Shown here: piece by piece, positions 51,326 through 63,106 of the stretch | Layout: each line of letters opens with the position of its first letter | Position numbering within the stretch: position 1 is the first letter of the stretch | Assembly (NCBI RefSeq): GCF_023159225.1 | Contig: NC_063177.1 | Location: forward strand, 18,066,673 to 18,130,672 | Origin: Perognathus longimembris pacificus | Taxonomy: Eukaryota; Chordata; Mammalia; Rodentia; Heteromyidae | DNA: 64,000 nucleotides | Reading direction: 5' to 3' | Made by a program: the position numbers and the translations under genes | The notes under the pieces: model-generated | The model's database searches: none | Seen by the model: the letters and a program-made list of their open reading frames with translations, nothing else | What the model was told of the DNA's origin: nothing

Positions 51326-51549
51326 GTAAGCAGAAACATGAGAAATTCAGTCTCTCTGTAACTGGTTTATTTTATTTTGTTTTACTGGTCATAACACAAT
51401 GGTCACTGGGAATAGCAAGACATTACACTAAGATTATTGGGATTTGTAAATTTAAAAAATCTATTCAGGGTTTACAGTCTTGTTGAAGAAACAAAAAAAA
51501 AGAACACATTAAAATAACCATTTCAGAATAATGTTAATACAAACTGACC

Positions 51550-51822
51550 TCTTTTCTTTCTTCTTTCCTTCTTTCTTCCCTCCCTCCCTCCCTCCCTCCT
51601 TCCTTTCCTTCCTTCCTTCCTTCTTTTCTTCTTGCCAGTCCTGGGGCTTGACCTCATGGCCTGGGTACTGTTCCTGAGCTTCCTTTGCTCAAGGCTAGCA
51701 TCTACCACTTTAGCCACAGTGCCATTTCCAGCTTTTTCTCTTTTATATGGTACTGAGGAATCGAAGCCAGGGTTTCATGCATGCTAGGCAAGCACTCTAC
51801 CACTAAGCCACATTCCCAGCCT
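51550..51822 (-). mobile_element. IDL-Geo SINE (ID type) with CTTT/CCTT tract
   Basis: Pyrimidine tract 51,550-51,631 at the tail, then an antisense dimer ending CCACATTCCCAGCC with ATGCTAGGCAAGCACTCTAC. Confidence 0.87.
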
Positions 51823-52436
51823 GATCTTTTTCTTTCTCTTTTGCATATGTGTGATTTAATAGCTAGATAACTGTACACATGGCCAACTCACACTTTAATG
51901 ATAACAGAAGTCTATGAACAAACTACAATGCATTAACCAGGCCTGAGTCCTAGCATTCTTGTCTTTGTTCCTTAATTGTTTTACATAGTCAGTAGCAATT
52001 TAAGAAATATTAGCTCAAGGCAGCTTACAGTAACATGGTAGAATGTTACCTAATCTGATTGTCAGATGTAACTTTAATAGGACCATAAGTAGACAGCTCC
52101 AATCAATGACACATACAAATATATCCTTGGGGCAATAAGTAGGAAGGAAGAAATCTTTCAAAAGTAAGACTTAGATCCAAGAGAAAAAAATACATTTACT
52201 GGCCTCCAGTTCCAATAAATCACACACTGTATTAACATATAACTATCCAATTAATCCAAAACTAAAGGTCAGATTCATGGAGATAAGCTTCCTTTTGAAA
52301 GTCCCTTAGACTTGAGGACGTATTACAGATAATACTGTATCTAACAGTAATATTAATATTAGTGTCACAGTTCAGAATCTAGTGGAAATACAGAATATTT
52401 GTTACATCTTGATATATATTCCCCAAATGCTCTTTT

Positions 52437-52631
52437 TTTTTCTTGGCCAGTCCCAGGGCTTGAACTCAGGGCCTGAGCACTGTCCCTGGCTTCTTTTTGC
52501 TCAAGGCTAGCACTCTACCACTTGAGCCACAGCGCCACTTCTAGCTTTTTCCATATATGTGTGCTGAGGAATCAAACCCAGGGCTTCATGTATATGCGGC
52601 AAGCACTCTACCACTAGGACATATTCCCAGC
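52437..52631 (-). mobile_element. IDL-Geo SINE, outer copy at a repeated target
   Basis: Flanked by CCCCAAATGCTCTTTT (52,421-52,436) and CCCCCAAGTGCTCTTTT (52,632-52,648). Confidence 0.92.
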
Positions 52632-52648
52632 CCCCCAAGTGCTCTTTT

Positions 52649-52850
52649 TTTTTTTTTTTTTGCCAGTCCTGGGCCTTGGACTCAGGGCCTGAGCACTGTC
52701 CCTGGCTTCTTCCCGCTCAAGGCTAGCACTCTGCCACTTGAGCCACAGCGCCGCTTCTGGCCGTTTTCTGTATATGTGGTGCTGGGGATTCGAACCTAGA
52801 GCCTCGTGTATCCGAGGCAGGCACGCTTGCCACTAGGCTACATCCCCAGC
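52649..52850 (-). mobile_element. IDL-Geo SINE, young subfamily, same target reused
   Basis: Flanked by CCCCCAAGTGCTCTTTT at 52,632-52,648 and 52,851-52,867. Confidence 0.94.
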
Positions 52851-52962
52851 CCCCCAAGTGCTCTTTTGACAAGACTGAATTTAAGATAAACATAAGGCCA
52901 TGTAAAATGATACTTAAAATGAAAAGGTGAACACCTAAAGCAATACAAAAACCAACATCTTG

Positions 52963-53035
52963 GAGCTGAGAGTATAGAAGAAGTGCTTGCCTACTAAATG
53001 CAAAACTGGCTCAATCACTAGCACTGTGCAAAATA
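52963..53035 (+). mobile_element. ID SINE fragment
   Basis: GAAGTGCTTGCCTACTAAAT ... CACTAGCACTGTGC. Confidence 0.55.
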
Positions 53036-53039
53036 AAAT

Positions 53040-53895
53040 TTAAAAATTAAAAAAAGGTATCTTTATTATATTTCAGCAATAATCAGGAAATACAACAAGT
53101 ACAAAAAGGATCCTCATAAGATATAAGTGTAATAAAATGTACACTATAAATCAGTGTTGTTTACTGAAGATTTTAGATGTTGTCATTTGTCTAGATAGGA
53201 GGCTTATGAAGATAGAAAATTCTCCAAAATGAATTTATAAATATCATGCAAAACAGATTTTTACTGCATAATCGGACAAAAGGATTTAGAGGTCAATTTG
53301 AAAAAATAACAGAATTTCTGAGAAATGAGTGAGAACAAAAAGTAAGAATAAGAAGAGGATACCTGCATTACTAGATGTTGTATTACACAACTATACTTAT
53401 AAAAGAAGCTCTTATTTCAGCATCAAAATTAAACAGACCAATAGCAGAAAACAGAAAGTCACAATAACAGTAATAACAGGGATAGGACAAGAAGATATTT
53501 AAAACCAATGGAGGGAAAATCAGTAACTTTTAACATGGATAAAACTGGTTAGGTGGCAAAAATTGAGGAGGTTTATGAGATCAACTCTCTAATCCATATA
53601 GGATTTAATGTAAAAATGAAATCATAAGCAAAATAAGAAGCCAGTATAAATATTTTCATGATCTTGGGATAAGAAAGCTTTTCTAAATATGGCCTACCTA
53701 GAAACTGTAAAATATCTAAAAAGCACTACTATAAGAAATTGTAAATAAAATAAAAATGGACAAAAGATTATAGAACATTTCTAGGCAATAATTTAGAAAC
53801 ATGTATGTAAAAATCTTTAAAACAGAGATTACTTAAACCAGAGCTTTTTCCAGGAACTGATTCTGAGATAATAGCTAAAAGGATGAAAACTTTAA
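53040..53895. other. AT-rich intron tract, probably old L1 remnants
   Basis: Loose resemblance to L1 ORF2 (TCTTGGGATAAGAAAGCTTT, GAAACTGTAAAATATCTAAA) but too diverged to call with confidence. Confidence 0.35.
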
Positions 53896-53901
53896 AAGGA
53901 A

Positions 53902-55078
53902 AATAGTCAGTGCCGGTGGCTCACACCTGTAATCGTGTACTCAGGAAGCTGAGATCTGAGGATGGCAGTTTGAAGCCAGCCCAGGCTGGAAAATCCATGA
54001 GACTCTTTTTTTTTTCCCCCCCCAAATTTTTATTATCAAACTCATGTACAGAGAGGCTACAGTTTCATACGTTAGGCATTGGATACATTTCTTGCACTGT
54101 TTGTTACCTTGTCCCTCATACCCATCTCCTCCTCCTTTCCTCCCCCCCCCCCCCCGGCCAGGTGTTCAGTTCACTTACACCAAACAGTTTTGCAAGTATT
54201 GCTTTTGTAGTTGTTTGTCTTTTTTTTTTTTTTACCCTGTGTCTCTCAATTTTGGTATTCCCTTTCAATTTCCTACTTCTAATACCAGCATACACGGTTT
54301 CCAATATACTCAGATAAGATTACAGAGATAGTGTAGGTACAACCACAGGAAGGTGATAGAAGAACATCATCAATAATAGAGCTACAGATACACATGGGAC
54401 ATTGAAAGTAGTTACAACTGTGATATAACAATTGTTTCCATAACATGGAGTTCATTTCACTTAGCATCAGCTTATGTGTTCATAAGGGTATAGTTATTGG
54501 GCTCTTGTGATGCTCTGCTATGACTTGCCTAAACCTGTACTAATTATTCCCAATAAGGGAGGCCATAGAGTCCATGTTTCTTTGGGTCTGGCTCACTTCA
54601 CTTAGTATAACTTTTTCCAAGTCCTTCCATTTCCTTACAAATGGAGCAATGTCATTCTTTCTGATAGAGGCATAAAATTCCATTGTGTATATGTACCACA
54701 TTTTCCTGATCCATTCACCTACTGAGGGGCACCTGGGTTGGTTCCTGATTAAAAGAAATGCAAATCAAAACAACATTGAGATTCCATCTCACCCCAGTAA
54801 GAATGTCATATATCAAGAAAACTAACAATAACAATTGTTGGAGGGGATGTGGCCAAAAGGGAACCCTACTTCATTGTTGGTGGGAATGTAAACTGGTTCA
54901 GCCACTCTGGCAAGCATTATGGAGATTCCCCATGAGACTCTTTATCTCCAATTAAATGCCAAAAAAAAGGCCAGAAGTGGAGCTGTAGTTCAAATGTTAG
55001 AGTGCTAGCCTTGAGCAAAAAAGCTCAGGGACAACACCCGGGCCATGAGTTCAAGCCCTAACAGTGGCACATAAAAAA
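53902..55078 (+). mobile_element. B1-Geo SINE split by an L1 insertion
   Basis: Head 53,902-54,008; linker and right module resume at 54,930-55,078. Confidence 0.9.
54009..54929 (-). mobile_element. L1 3' end with 5' inversion, target-site duplication
   Basis: CCATGAGACTCTTT flanks it (53,995-54,008; 54,930-54,943). 54,009-54,745 is antisense L1 3' UTR and ORF2 end (CCATTTCCTTACAAATGGAG). From about 54,748 the orientation flips to sense ORF2 (AAGAAATGCAAATCAAAACA, TTGTTGGTGGGAATGTAAAC), the pattern of twin-primed insertion. Confidence 0.9.
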
Positions 55079-55361
55079 AGTTAAAATAAGGGAAAATAAA
55101 ACTAGGAACAATCCTAAGTGTCCAACAATGGAAGAGGACTGGTTTAGTAAGTTATGATATAATTTATGGTATATTTACCATGTATTATATTTCTATGTAC
55201 TAATAAAATTATACATGTATTTACCAGGTATCAACAAAGAGTTTATAAAATAACACATACAAAACTTTTTTGCATATATTATTCTTCTTTGAAACATACA
55301 AAGTTTCTTAAACAGTTTCTCTTATTCTGATTTATGAAGTAACTGGTTCAAAACATTTCTT

Positions 55362-55830
55362 TTTTCCAGTCCTGGGGCTTGAACTCTAGGCCTGGGCATT
55401 ATCTCTGATCCTCTTTGTGCTCAAGGCTAGCACTCTACCACTTGAGGCACAGTGCCACTTCTAAACTTTTCTGAATAGTTTATTGTTTTGTTTTTTGTTT
55501 TTGGCCAGTCCTGGGCCTTGCACTCAGGGACTGAGCACTGTCCCTGGCTTCTTCCCGCTCAAGGCTAGCACTCTGCCACCTGAGTCACAGCGCCTCTTCT
55601 GGCTGTTTTCCGTATACGTGGTGCTGGGGAATCGAACCAAGGTCTTCATGAATGGGAGGCAAGCTCTCTTGCCACTAGGCCATATCCCCAGCCCCCTGAA
55701 TAGTTTATTGGAGATAACAGTCTCACAGACTTTTCTGCCTGGGACGGGGGTGGTGGTAGTCTTGAACCATGATCCTCAGATCTCAGCCTCCTGAGTAGCT
55801 AGGATTACAGGTGTGAACCACCTGCACTCA
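55362..55830 (-). mobile_element. B1-Geo SINE split by an IDL-Geo SINE
   Basis: Host pieces 55,362-55,485 and 55,696-55,830, antisense. Confidence 0.88.
55486..55695 (-). mobile_element. Nested IDL-Geo SINE with target-site duplication
   Basis: CTGAATAGTTTATTG at 55,471-55,485 and 55,696-55,710. Has the CCCGCTC young-type marker. Confidence 0.93.
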
Positions 55831-55854
55831 GCTTCCAAGTACTTTTGACAACCT

Positions 55855-56900
55855 CTAGTTAGCATATGGTTTGAATGTTTACGTCAGCTTCTGGAGACAT
55901 GACTGCCATGCTATCATCCCATTTAAGTGCAATGCAGAGGAATATACAACCACCAGCACAATCAAAATACAGTTTTTGCATCACTACAGTAAGTTCCCTG
56001 CCCCAGGGCTCACAGTCTCTGGACAACCATTAATTTAATTTTCCCTATTTTTTGCCTTCTCTAACATGTCATATATGTGAAATCATAAAGTACACAGACT
56101 TTTATATCAAGCTTCTTTCATTTAGCATAATTTTTGGACGTACTGGAATTTGAATACAAGTGCTAGACAGGTACTTTATCACTGAAGCCAAGCCACCAGC
56201 CCTTTTAGAATCAGTTATTTGTGAGCTAGGGGCCTGTGTTTTTACCCAGGCTAGCCTATGCTATGATCTTCCTTCTTAGGCTTTTTGTGTAGCTGTGATC
56301 ACAGGTGTGGGCCACCACATCCCCATCCGTTTCTTTGCTGAGATGTGGGGAGGGGCGTACAGAGAGAAGATCTCAGCTAATTTTTTGCCTAGGCTGACCT
56401 TAAACAGCATCCATCCAGTTCTCCATCTTTTGAGTAGCTGGGATTACAAGGGTGAGCTACTTTACCTAGCAGCATGCTTTTGAGATTCACCCAAGTTGTT
56501 GCACATATAAATAGTACTTTTTATTACTAAGTATTCTAATGTATTGATGTAGTACAATTTGTTTACCCATTCTCCAGGTGATAAATATAGCAGCTGTTTT
56601 GATTTTTTTTGGTGATTATGAACAAAGCTGTGCATAGATCTTAATATGGTAAACATGTAGGAGCGACATGGTGAGTCATAGGTAAGTTTAGATTTGAAAG
56701 TTGTTTGTTTTCAAAGTGCTGGTTGTCCCGTTCTTACAATCCCACCAGCAATGTATTAACATTCCATGTGTTCTGCATCACCTAGTAAGTTTCTCAAGCA
56801 ACTGGCCCAGCTTTTATAAATTTTGGGCAGTCTACTGGGTGAGCAGTGGTGTCTCACTGTGGTTTTAACTTGTATTTTCCTGATGACTAATGATAGTGCA
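55855..56900 (-). mobile_element. Old L1 3' region, antisense, interrupted by a SINE
   Basis: TTCTTTCATTTAGCATAATT, GTTTACCCATTCTCCAGGTG, CAATCCCACCAGCAATGTAT and CACTGTGGTTTTAACTTGTA follow antisense L1. Interrupted by a B1-ID element at 56,136-56,470. Confidence 0.75.
56136..56470 (-). mobile_element. B1-ID composite SINE (two B1 pieces)
   Basis: Antisense ID (GACAGGTACTTTATCACTGA) and two B1 pieces (GTAGCTGTGATCACAGGTGT; GTAGCTGGGATTACAAGGGT). Confidence 0.65.
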
Positions 56901-57327
56901 CATCCCTTCTTTTCCACAAAAGCATCTCTTTCATGTCCTGATTTATCATTTCTTTTAGGAGACCCTGGGAGACAGAGACTTGGTGATGTTGTAGATCTGA
57001 AGAAACTTACAAAAGGAATCACACAGGTGTCCATGAAGTCCTGGCTTTCTCTTGAATCGTGTGTGTGTGTGTGACCTTTAATAGCATAACCAAACCACTA
57101 AGAATCAAACTTCAGAGCAGCCAGTGCCTAGTTCCTACACTGACACCTGAGTGGTATACACACAGGACAGATCTCAACACCACCATAAAGGCTTTGAAGA
57201 CAGCAATGACATCAAAACCACAGGCCACAGGAGCAAGTCAAAATCTGTGGCTGAACCAAACTAGGTCATTCCCTGCTAGAACAAACAAAAAAAATTAAAA
57301 CAATTTATTTAAATAAGACTCAGGATC

Positions 57328-57385
57328 TGGGCTGTAGCCCAGTGATGATGTACTTGCCTAGTATGCAGGAAGCCCTGGGTTATAT
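57328..57385 (+). mobile_element. ID SINE fragment
   Basis: CTGTAGCCCAGTGATGATGT ... GAAGCCCTGGGTTATA. Confidence 0.55.
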
Positions 57386-57464
57386 AGGGGAATTGTAGGG
57401 GATAGACAAGGGCGGACACAAAAACCAGACAAGACAGCATAACAAAACTCGAATCTTTTTTATT

Positions 57465-57688
57465 TATCTTTTTGCTGGTCCTAGGGATTAAACTCAGGGC
57501 CTGAGTGCTGTCCCCGGGCCTTTTTGTGCTCAAGACAAGTGCTCTACCACTTGAGCCATAGCCCCACTTCCCACTTTTTCTGAATAGTTTACTGGAGATA
57601 AGAGTCTCGAGGACTTTTCTGCCCATGCTGGCTTTGAACCATGATCCTCAGACCTCAGCTTCCTAAGTAGCCATTGGCATCTGGCCAA
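57465..57688 (-). mobile_element. B1-Geo composite SINE
   Basis: Antisense copy; head end truncated (lacks the terminal CATGAGCCACC). Confidence 0.85.
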
Positions 57689-57707
57689 AACTCAAATCTT
57701 CTAAGAT

Positions 57708-58395
57708 TCAAAATGTCCAGAATGTGACTGGATCAAGAAAATGTGGTATATATCCACAATGGCATTCTATTCTTCCATCAGAAAGAACAATATTGAACCA
57801 TTTGTAAGGAAATAGAAAGACTTGGAAAAAATTAAGTGAAGTAAGCCAGATACAAAGAAAACATAGGTTACATAATTTCTCTCAATTGTGGTAACTAGAA
57901 TGTGTCTATAAATCTACAAGTAAACACAGTGGATGCTAAAAGACCAAAAAAAATTCAATGAGATATGATAAATTATACAGGTCTCTACACATTCACTCAG
58001 TGAGACCAAAGGAGAGGATCACAAAGGCGCAATAACAATGTGCATATGATCATATAAAATAATATACATCAAAATGATCTACAAGAAATAGAAAAAGGGT
58101 TTCATTTTTTTTTGCTATTTTTGTTTTCTTTACATTTTGTCTTGTTTATCTGTCTTTGGGAGTCTAAGAGAAAGCATAGAAAGGGTGGGACTAAAGGTGA
58201 ACAAATGCAGCAGCAGTAACTCATTAGATACTATGTTGGAAATAAACTATACAACTTGTGGGTAGGGACAGGAGAGAAAAATTAGGAGAGAGTGAGGGAA
58301 GGGGTAGCATTGTCCAAAAAAGAAATGTATTAATTACCTGACTTATGTAACTATAACCCCTCTGTATATCACCCTTCTAATAACAATAATGTATA
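57708..58395 (+). mobile_element. 5'-truncated L1, ORF2 end and 3' UTR
   Basis: GGATCAAGAAAATGTGGTAT, CATCAGAAAGAACAATATTG and TTGTAAGGAAATAGAAAGAC, then the 3' UTR to AATAATGTATATATAAATA. No open frame. Confidence 0.85.
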
Positions 58396-58593
58396 TATAA
58401 ATATATATGTATTCTTTTAAATTCCAAGCAGAAAAAAGTCCAGAATGTATTTCAGAATGTATTTCAGAATTATTTGACATTTTAAGAGGTAAAATCTCAA
58501 TAAGGAGCAATATTAAGTACAAGATGACCCACATGTTAGAATCATCTAACTGATCTTTGTTACACTTATGCTCCAAAGAATATTAAACATTCT

Positions 58594-58792
58594 TGGGGCT
58601 GGGAATGTGGCTTAGCGGTAGAGTGCTTGCCTAGCATGCATGAACCCCTGGGTTAGATTCCTCAGCACCACTTAAGCAGTAAAAGCCAGAAGAGGTGCTG
58701 TGGCTCAAGTGGTAGAGCCTTGAGCAAAAAGGAAGCCAGGAACAGTGCTCGGGCCCTGAGTTCAAGCCCCAGGACTGGCAAAAAAAAAAAAA
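58594..58792 (+). mobile_element. IDL-Geo SINE (ID type) with target-site duplication
   Basis: GGTAGAGTGCTTGCCTAGCA left monomer. AATATTAAACATTCTT flanks it at about 58,579-58,594 and 58,795-58,810. Confidence 0.92.
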
Positions 58793-58892
58793 AGAATATT
58801 AAACATTCTTAAAATGAAATTAAACAGAACACATAGAAATAATAAACTGGAAATTTCATAACTGAAAAATAACCAATTTAAAACTTCCTTAA

Positions 58893-59015
58893 GCCAGTAT
58901 GGTAATGGTACACACTTGTAATCTCAGCAATTAGAGGAGGAGGGGGGAAGGACTGCTGAGACAGGAGAATTACCAGTTCAAGGCCAGCAATGGGTACATA
59001 GCAAGAAACAGTCCC
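58893..59015 (+). mobile_element. B1-like SINE, diverged
   Basis: ACACACTTGTAATCTCAGCA ... AGGCCAGCAATGGGTACATA. Confidence 0.6.
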
Positions 59016-59049
59016 AGTAAATAAGTAAATTTAAAAATCAAAAGACAAA

Positions 59050-59640
59050 GAAAAAGATCCTTGAAAGTAGCTGAGAAAACAATGCAGGGGGGCAGGATGA
59101 CTGTAAGCTTCTCAGCAAAAGCCATGGAGGCAAGAAATGGCACAGACATTTTTAAAGCTTTCGAAAAAGCAAACAAACACAACTAAAGGCTGTCAATCTA
59201 TCACCCAGAGTTTTATACCCAATAAAAATACTTTTCAGATCCGGCTCATACCTGTAGTAATCCTAGCTAGTCAGAAGGCTGAGATCTGAGATTCACAGTT
59301 CGAAGCCAGCTCTGGCAGGAAAATCTGTGAGACTCATCTCCAATTAACCACCAGAAATCTGCAAGTAGCGCTGTGGCTCAAGGTGGTAGAGCACTTGCCT
59401 TGAGCAAAAGAGCTCAGGGACAGTGCCTAGGCCCTGAGTTCAAGCCCCATGACTGACAATGATAATAATACCCTTCAAGAACAAGGGAAAAATACACATT
59501 CAGTGAGGGAAAGCTACAAGAACTCAATGCAATTAGATTTGCCTTAAAAGAAATTCTTAAAGTTCTTCAGGAAAAAGAGAAATAATATGAGAGAAACCTC
59601 CAACTTCAATATATGGAAGAAAAACTTCAACATAATGTAA
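59050..59640 (+). mobile_element. Old L1 internal fragment, split by B1-Geo
   Basis: TTCTCAGCAAAAGCCATGGA, CCAGAGTTTTATACCCAATA, then after the SINE TTGCCTTAAAAGAAATTCTT. Interrupted at 59,235-59,462. Confidence 0.65.
59235..59470 (+). mobile_element. B1-Geo composite SINE
   Basis: Full-length, GATAATAATA tail. Confidence 0.88.
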
Positions 59641-59659
59641 ATATAATAAAATATTTTTA

Positions 59660-59880
59660 GGGCTGGGAACATGGCATAGTGGTAAAGTGTTCGCCTTGTA
59701 TACATGAAGCCCTGGCTTCCATTCCTCAGTACCACATATATAGAAAAGGCCAGAAGTGGCGCTGTGGCTCAAGTGGCAGAGTGCTAGCCTTGAGCAAAAA
59801 GAAGCCAGGGACAATGCTCAGGCCCTGAGTCCAAGCCCCAGGACTGGCAAAATAAATAAGTAAATAAATAAAAAAAATAT
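59660..59880 (+). mobile_element. IDL-Geo SINE with (AAAT)n tail
   Basis: AAATATTTTTAG occurs on both sides (59,649-59,660; 59,876-59,887), a likely target duplication. Confidence 0.92.
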
Positions 59881-59883
59881 TTT

Positions 59884-60115
59884 TAGCATGGTGTGGTAGT
59901 GCACACCTATAATCTCAGCACTGAAGGTAGAGGCAACAGTCTATCAAGTTAGAGACCAGCATGGGGTACATATAGAGTCCTAGGCAAGCCTGGGCTATAC
60001 AATGAGGCCTGGTCTCAAAAACACAAGGGCTGAAGAGTGTAGCTAATGGTTGAATGCTGATCTAGCATGGACAGGGCCCTATGTTTGATCCCCAGCATTG
60101 TACAGAAGAAGAAAA
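59884..60115 (+). mobile_element. B1-ID composite SINE
   Basis: B1 GCACACCTATAATCTCAGCA, tail ID AGTGTAGCTAATGGTTGAAT ... CCCCAGCATTGTACAG. Confidence 0.65.
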
Positions 60116-60349
60116 GAAACTCTCTCTCTCTCTCCCTAAATTCTGTAGACAATGAAATACATTTCAAAGTAAAAATCGGGTGAGTTTTCAATGCATAGAG
60201 ATACCATATGTATGAAAAGTACAATATAAAAGGGGATGACAAAGGGAATGGTGGTAAGGTATGGAGGAGTGGCGGGCTGCCACTCCTCACACCAGAGACA
60301 CGCAGCACACCAACCCAGTTTTTTTTAATGCTCAGAAATAAATGAATGA

Positions 60350-60561
60350 GGGCTGGGAATATGACCTAGTGGTAAAGTGCTTGCTTCATATACATGAAGC
60401 CTTGGTTCGATTCCTCAGCAACACATATATAGAAAAGGCCAGAAGTGGTGCTGTGGCTCAAGTGGTAGAATGCTAGCCTTGAGCAAAAAGAAGCCAGGGA
60501 CAGTGCTCAGGCCCTGAGTTCAAGCCTCAGGACTGGCAAGAAAAAACAAAAAAAAAAACAG
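60350..60561 (+). mobile_element. IDL-Geo SINE with target-site duplication
   Basis: CAGAAATAAATGAATG present at 60,334-60,349 and 60,559-60,574. Confidence 0.92.
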
Positions 60562-60824
60562 AAATAAATGAATGCAATGTACAATGAAATTTATTATTCC
60601 TTCATCCCTTTACCAATTACAGTGAACAAGACTCAAGAGTAAACATTAAAATCTGTCCCATGCTATAACCAATAGTGGTCAATACCAATACTAATAGTTA
60701 TTGGTGGCTAAATCTTCTAATCAGAGAATATACTATTCAAGCCAATTAAATTCTTCCAATCTATTTGTCTCAAAACTAATCTTCATGTGCATGCTTTTTG
60801 AAATTTATGTTTGTGTGTAGTGCA

Positions 60825-61048
60825 GGACTGGGGCTTGAACTTGCTGCCTAGGCAATGTCCTTGAGTATTTTTGCTTAAGGCTAGTGTGCTACTATTTGAG
60901 CCACAACTCCATTTCCAGCTTTTGGGTAATTATTTGGAGATAAGAATCTCACAGACTTTCCTGCCAGGGCTGGCTTTGAACCTGGATTCTTAGATCTCAG
61001 CCTTCTGAGTAGCTAGGATTATACCAATAAGCCACTGGCACCCTGCAA
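60825..61048 (-). mobile_element. B1-Geo composite SINE
   Basis: Antisense full-length copy. Confidence 0.87.
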
Positions 61049-61169
61049 GCATTTGACTGTAAGGTTGAATTTATTAGTTCTTTCTCTTTAAAGCAAGATC
61101 ACTGTAGTGAAAACAGAAGTAGGGGATTGTTCCTGTATAATAATGTATTGCATATCTTAAAGTACAGGA

Positions 61170-61445
61170 AGCCAGGTGCTGATGGCTTATGCCCTTAATC
61201 CTAACTACTCAGGAGGCTGAAATCTGAGGATCCTGGTTCTAAACCAGCCCAGGCAGGAAAGTCTGTAACATTCTTATCTCCAATGAATCATCAAAAAGCC
61301 CAAAGTGGAGCTGTGACTCAAGTGGTAGAGTGGTATCCAGAAATGAAAAGGCTAAGGGTCAGTGCTCTGGCCCTTAGTTCAAGCCATAGTACTAGCACAC
61401 CAGGACACGCGCGCACACACACACCCACACACACCACCAACAACA
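61170..61445 (+). mobile_element. B1-Geo SINE with CA/CAA tail
   Basis: Head ATGCCCTTAATCCTAACTAC; tail ACACACACACC then CAACAACAAC. Confidence 0.85.
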
Positions 61446-61654
61446 ACAAAACAAGCAAACATAAAGATACTAATGATTTATTCTTCTGCCTCAAGCAGAA
61501 AGCCAGTAGAAAAAAAAAAGTAGCTCAACCTTTAGTGTGAGACTTAAAATATAACAAGCTTTTATTAAAATTGCCCTGGCAGGCCAATTATTATTAAATT
61601 GTATCATGCAAGAATCCTATTAATCTCTTACAAGAAAACTATTTTTTTTTTCTA

Positions 61655-61732
61655 AAGTATGGGGGTTTGAACTCAGGGTCTGGTGCTTGCTAGGCAAATA
61701 CTCTACCATTTGAGCCAGGCTACCAGCCAAAA
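61655..61732 (-). mobile_element. ID SINE fragment
   Basis: TTGCTAGGCAAATACTCTAC and CCAGGCTACCAGCC. Confidence 0.65.
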
Positions 61733-61739
61733 CAATTTT

Positions 61740-62495
61740 TATAAGAAAAGCCTTTTAGAGTATAGGAATGTGGATAAGCAATTCCATTTTAAGTTTACAG
61801 TGTAATACCACAGAAGTCCCTTAACTGTGGGGGATATGTTCCAAGAACCCAAACAAATGCCTGAATCAAGGAAAATACCAAGCCATATATATGCTATGCT
61901 TTTTCCTATACATACAACGCCAAAGACAAAGTCCAAATCAATTTATTAATCAGGCAGAGTAAGAGGTTAACAATAATAAAGTAGAACAATTAGAACATTA
62001 TACAGTAATAAAAGTTATGTGAATGTAGTTTCTTCTAGCATCTTATTACACTGCACTCACCTTTCTTTTTATGGTGATGTGAGATGACAGTAGCACTGGG
62101 CTACTGTGGGAGGGTGACATGAACTCAAGCATTGCGCTATCTGGTCAGGTATCAGAAACAGAGACTATCAAGGGCGTAGCATATATAGCATGGTTACAGT
62201 TCGTGTTCTGAGCAAGACAACACAAGAGTTCCTCATGCCACTCAGGACAGTGCACAATTGATAGCTTATGAATTTTTATGCCTGGAACTTTTAGACCATG
62301 GTTGATCATAGGCACCTAAAGCCTAGGAAAGCCAAAGTGTATATAAAGGAGTACAACTCTGTTTTTCAAAAGACAGAGAATTTCACACAATTCTAACTCT
62401 GGCCAGTTTCTTTACAGACAACTAATGAGTTAGTAAGTGATAATTCTATACTCCCTGAGATATTTTTAAAAGCAAGATACTTAAACACATGCGCG
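61740..62495. other. Upstream intron, unique sequence
   Basis: No repeat, exon or regulatory motif recognised. Confidence 0.4.
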
Positions 62496-62498
62496 TGT

Positions 62499-62500
<2 letters not shown>

Positions 62501-62529
<29 letters not shown>
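62501..62529 (+). repeat. (CA)n microsatellite
   Basis: CA tract preceded by GCGCGTGTG. Confidence 0.95.
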
Positions 62530-62533
<4 letters not shown>

Positions 62534-62791
62534 AAATGGAAAAACTAAAGCAAATGAATAGAAAAGGAGAGGTTGCCCTTTTTAAAATCCCACCCATTCC
62601 CAATGTTTAAATACAAATTGACCCAAATCTTAACTAGACTTAGTCTTTGTATTCTGAGCAACTTATCTTGTGAAAAATCACTTCCTTCACCACTCCTACT
62701 AGATATATATTTGCTAATGGTATGACTTTAGAGCTAAGCTAAATTACACAGTCCTATGTCTGGTATTAGGTCTAACTTAGTCAACAGTACT

Positions 62792-62794
<3 letters not shown>

Positions 62795-62828
<34 letters not shown>

Positions 62829-63092
62829 TTTTATTATCAATTGAACATAAATTTTTTTTTTTTACAAGGTGCTGTGCAAAGAGGGTGCAGTTACATAGTA
62901 GGGCATTGTGTACATTTCTTGTGATATCTTACAACCTGTTTTCCCATCCCTTGTCTAGGTCAGGTAGACCCATATGCAGTATACAATGTATCAAGCACAT
63001 ATACAGTGTTCACAGACTTGGTCTCTACTGTCTCTCCATCTCCCTTTGTTAACAGTCATATATCAGGGAGATCATGCCCCTTTGTTTTCTGT
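62795..63092 (-). mobile_element. Short L1-type 3' end with target-site duplication
   Basis: T run of about 30, then TTTTTTATTATCAATTGAAC. TCAACAGTACTTCT flanks it (62,781-62,794; 63,093-63,106). Overall layout resembles the 42,336 and 54,009 L1 3' ends (GTGTACATTTCTTG versus GGATACATTTCTTG) but most of the sequence differs. Confidence 0.8.
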
Positions 63093-63106
63093 TCAACAGT
63101 ACTTCT

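Noticed and set aside
54758..54955. 65-codon open frame resembling an L1 reverse transcriptase end
   Set aside because: Short remnant of ORF2 within a truncated, inverted L1 copy; no functional protein.
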